Positions 62,191-64,000 of a DNA stretch of 64,000 nucleotides are shown here, in pieces (the first letter of the stretch is position 1; each line of letters opens with the position of its first letter). Made by a program: the position numbers and the translations under genes. The DNA is from Actinomadura sp. WMMA1423 (GTDB lineage: Bacteria; Actinomycetota; Actinomycetes; Streptosporangiales; Streptosporangiaceae): NCBI RefSeq assembly GCF_006547145.1, contig NZ_CP041244.1, positions 1,550,001 to 1,614,000 of the forward strand, read 5' to 3'. The notes beneath the pieces were generated by a model. It had not been told where the DNA came from and ran no database searches. It was given only the letters and a program-made list of their open reading frames with translations.

Positions 62191-64000
62191 ATGACGGTGA
62201 AGACCGCGTTCGGGCGGCACGAGCTGCTCTTCGCCGTGTCCGCCGTCGGGCTGGCTGCGGGCGCCGCGGTCCGCTGGACGGTGGGCCCGGGCGCCGGAGA
62301 CCTGATCTGGCTGGCGACGACGGTGGTCGCGCTCTGCCCCGCCGTGTGGTGGGTCGTGGACGGCCTGCTGCACCGCAGGTTCGGCAGCGACGTGATCGCC
62401 GTCCTCGCGCTGGGCGGGACGATCGCCGTCGGCGAGCCGCTCGCCGGCGCCGTGATCGCCGTGATGCTCACCGGTGGGCGGCTGCTGGAGGAGCGGGCCG
62501 GGCGGCGGGCCCGCCGCGACCTCGGCGCGCTGCTGGCGCTCGCGCCCCGGGTGGCCCACCGCCGGAGCGACACCGGCCTGGAGACCGTCGACGTCTCCGA
62601 GGTGGGACCGGGCGAGCTGCTGCTGGTCCGCTCCGGGGAGACCGTGCCGGTGGACGGGCTGGTGGAGCAGGGGACGGCCGTGCTGGACGAGTCCACGCTC
62701 ACCGGGGAGTCCCTGCCGGTGGAGCGGCCCGCCGGGGACGCGGTGCGCGGCGGCACGGTCAACTCCGGCGGCCCCTTCGACCTGCGCGCCACCAACGACG
62801 CCCGTTCCAGCACCTATGCCGGGATAGTCCGCCTGGCCGAGGAGGCCGCGGCCGAGAACGCGCCGTTCATCCGGATGGCCGACCGGTACTCGGCCGTCTT
62901 CATCCCGGTCACCCTGGTGCTGGCCGGGGCGGCGTGGATCGCCGCCGCGGACCCGGTGCGGGCGGTCGCGGTCCTGGTCGTCGCCACGCCCTGCCCCCTG
63001 ATCCTCGCGGCGCCCATCGCGTTCGTGTCCGGGCTGTCCCGATGCGCCCGCCGGGGCGTCGTCGTGAAGGGCGGGGGCGTCCTGGAACGGCTCGCGGGCG
63101 CGCGAGTCCTGCTGTTCGACAAGACCGGCACCGTCACCACCGGGCGTCCCGCGCTCACCGAGATCATCCCCGCCGACCCGGCCGGCCGCGAGGACCCGCT
63201 GTTCCTCGCGGCGTCGCTCGACCAGGTCTCCCCGCACGTGCTGGCCTCGGCCATCGTCCGCGGCGCCCGCGAGCGCGGCATGCGCCTCGCCACGCCGTCC
63301 GACGTCGAGGAGCGCGCGGGCCGCGGCGTCCGGGGGACCGTCGAGGGGCGCCGGGTGAGCGTCGGCAAGGCGAGCTGGGCGGGGCGCGCCGACGCCGCGT
63401 GGCTGGACCGGGTCCGCGGCCGGGCCGCCGCCCGCGGTGCGATCACGGTGTTCGTCGGGGTGGACGGGCGGCTCGCGGCCGTCCTGCTGCTGCGCGACCG
63501 CATGCGCGCGGACGCGCCGCGCACGTTCCGGCTGCTGCGCCGGGCGGGCATCGGCCGTACGGTGATGGTGACCGGCGACCGCGCCGACGTCGCCGGGCCG
63601 ATCGCCGAGCTGGTGGGGGCCGACGCCGTGCACGCCGGGCTGTCGCCGGGCGGGAAGGTCGAGGTCGCCCGGGACGAGAGCGCCCGGGCCCCGACCGTGA
63701 TGGTCGGCGACGGGGTCAACGACGCGCCCGCGCTGGCCGCCGCGGGCGTCGGCGTCGCGCTCGGCGCCCGGGGGGCGACGGCCTCCTCCGAGGCGGCCGA
63801 CGTGGTGATCACCGTGGACCGGCTGGAGCGGCTGGCCGAGACCCTCGCGATCGCGCGGCGCACCCGGTCGGTCGCGCGCCAGAGCGTCCTCGTCGGGATG
63901 GGGCTGTCGCTGGCCGCGATGGTCGTCGCGGCGCTCGGGTTCCTGGCCCCGGCGGCGGGGGCGCTGCTCCAGGAGGGCATCGACGTGGCGGCGATCCTGT
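62191..64000 (+). CDS. Heavy-metal P1B-type ATPase, 3' end outside window
   Basis: At least 603 residues. TGES (actuator), DKTGT (phosphorylation Asp), SPHVLASAI (the HP-type nucleotide motif) and GDGVNDAPAL are all intact. The membrane metal motif is TPCPLILAAP, so TPC, a form associated with P1B-5 (Ni/Fe) pumps; ZntA and CopA types have CPC. No N-terminal metal-binding domain is present. ATG 62191 follows GAGGTGG. Its place behind a DosR-like box near a [NiFe] hydrogenase would suit a role in nickel or iron balance. The specificity is inferred. Confidence 0.88.
   Translation, partial: MTVKTAFGRHELLFAVSAVGLAAGAAVRWTVGPGAGDLIWLATTVVALCPAVWWVVDGLLHRRFGSDVIAVLALGGTIAVGEPLAGAVIAVMLTGGRLLEERAGRRARRDLGALLALAPRVAHRRSDTGLETVDVSEVGPGELLLVRSGETVPVDGLVEQGTAVLDESTLTGESLPVERPAGDAVRGGTVNSGGPFDLRATNDARSSTYAGIVRLAEEAAAENAPFIRMADRYSAVFIPVTLVLAGAAWIAAADPVRAVAVLVVATPCPLILAAPIAFVSGLSRCARRGVVVKGGGVLERLAGARVLLFDKTGTVTTGRPALTEIIPADPAGREDPLFLAASLDQVSPHVLASAIVRGARERGMRLATPSDVEERAGRGVRGTVEGRRVSVGKASWAGRADAAWLDRVRGRAAARGAITVFVGVDGRLAAVLLLRDRMRADAPRTFRLLRRAGIGRTVMVTGDRADVAGPIAELVGADAVHAGLSPGGKVEVARDESARAPTVMVGDGVNDAPALAAAGVGVALGARGATASSEAADVVITVDRLERLAETLAIARRTRSVARQSVLVGMGLSLAAMVVAALGFLAPAAGALLQEGIDVAAIL

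Noticed and set aside
57975..62813. A 1612-residue minus-strand ORF across the hydrogenase genes
   Set aside because: Antisense of well-defined hydrogenase, ferredoxin and protease genes; its translation is low complexity.

Overview
The window is very GC-rich actinobacterial DNA. Real genes have G/C-filled third codon positions, GTG starts are common and start/stop overlaps of the ATGA/GTGA type are frequent. Mycothiol-type proteins, a class F sortase, ECF41 sigma, M50-CBS and DUF1876 proteins all fit a filamentous actinomycete, probably Streptosporangiales/Thermomonosporaceae (Actinomadura-like). The genus is an inference from gene content only.

Layout. (1) 1-19.9 kb is polyketide biosynthesis. 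A modular type I PKS runs off the left edge (module 1 KS-AT-DH-KR-ACP, module 2 KS-AT-DH-KR..., with DH and KR of module 2 apparently dead). Diverging from it is a malonyl-CoA supply unit (carboxyltransferase, epsilon subunit), a type II thioesterase and a small unknown protein. Facing these is a complete minimal type II PKS operon in the whiE/tcm order: cupin, KS-alpha, CLF, ACP, TcmN-like aromatase-O-methyltransferase, TcmI-like cyclase fused to a monooxygenase-like domain, and P450. (2) 20-25 kb holds small accessory genes: a DUF574-type methyltransferase, DUF305 and DUF6153 proteins, an L7/L12-CTD repeat protein, a maleylpyruvate isomerase-like protein and a SnoaL-like protein. (3) 24.7-31.2 kb is an oxidative module controlled by TetR proteins: an FMO/BVMO-tatA-MpaB oxygenase operon between two close TetR paralogues, plus a Tat-exported FAD oxidase. 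An identical inverted repeat lies at two of its promoters. (4) 31.3-41.2 kb is mixed: an ArsR/SRPBCC/DHFR-like operon, a secreted lectin-like protein, a membrane protein, a KhtT/KhtU-type K+/H+ antiporter, a P450/TetR pair around a 24-bp perfect inverted repeat, and an ECF41 sigma factor.

(5) 41.2-64 kb looks like a dormancy/hypoxia island. It contains universal stress proteins, CBS proteins, a phosphoribosyltransferase, DUF1876, an acyl-CoA synthetase (frameshifted) with a pyruvate dehydrogenase-like E1/E2 operon and an ACP, nicotinate phosphoribosyltransferase, a sortase with its substrate, a group 3b-like [NiFe] hydrogenase operon with its protease, an M50-CBS protease and a metal P-type ATPase that runs off the right edge. 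Many of these families are members of the mycobacterial DosR regulon. About ten 14-bp palindromes of the form GGGNCNNNNGNCCC, the same length and shape as the core of the mycobacterial DosR box, sit 60-160 bp upstream of these genes. This is the most striking organisation in the window: a large hypoxia-type regulon visible from its operator sites, with no DosR/DosS pair inside the window.
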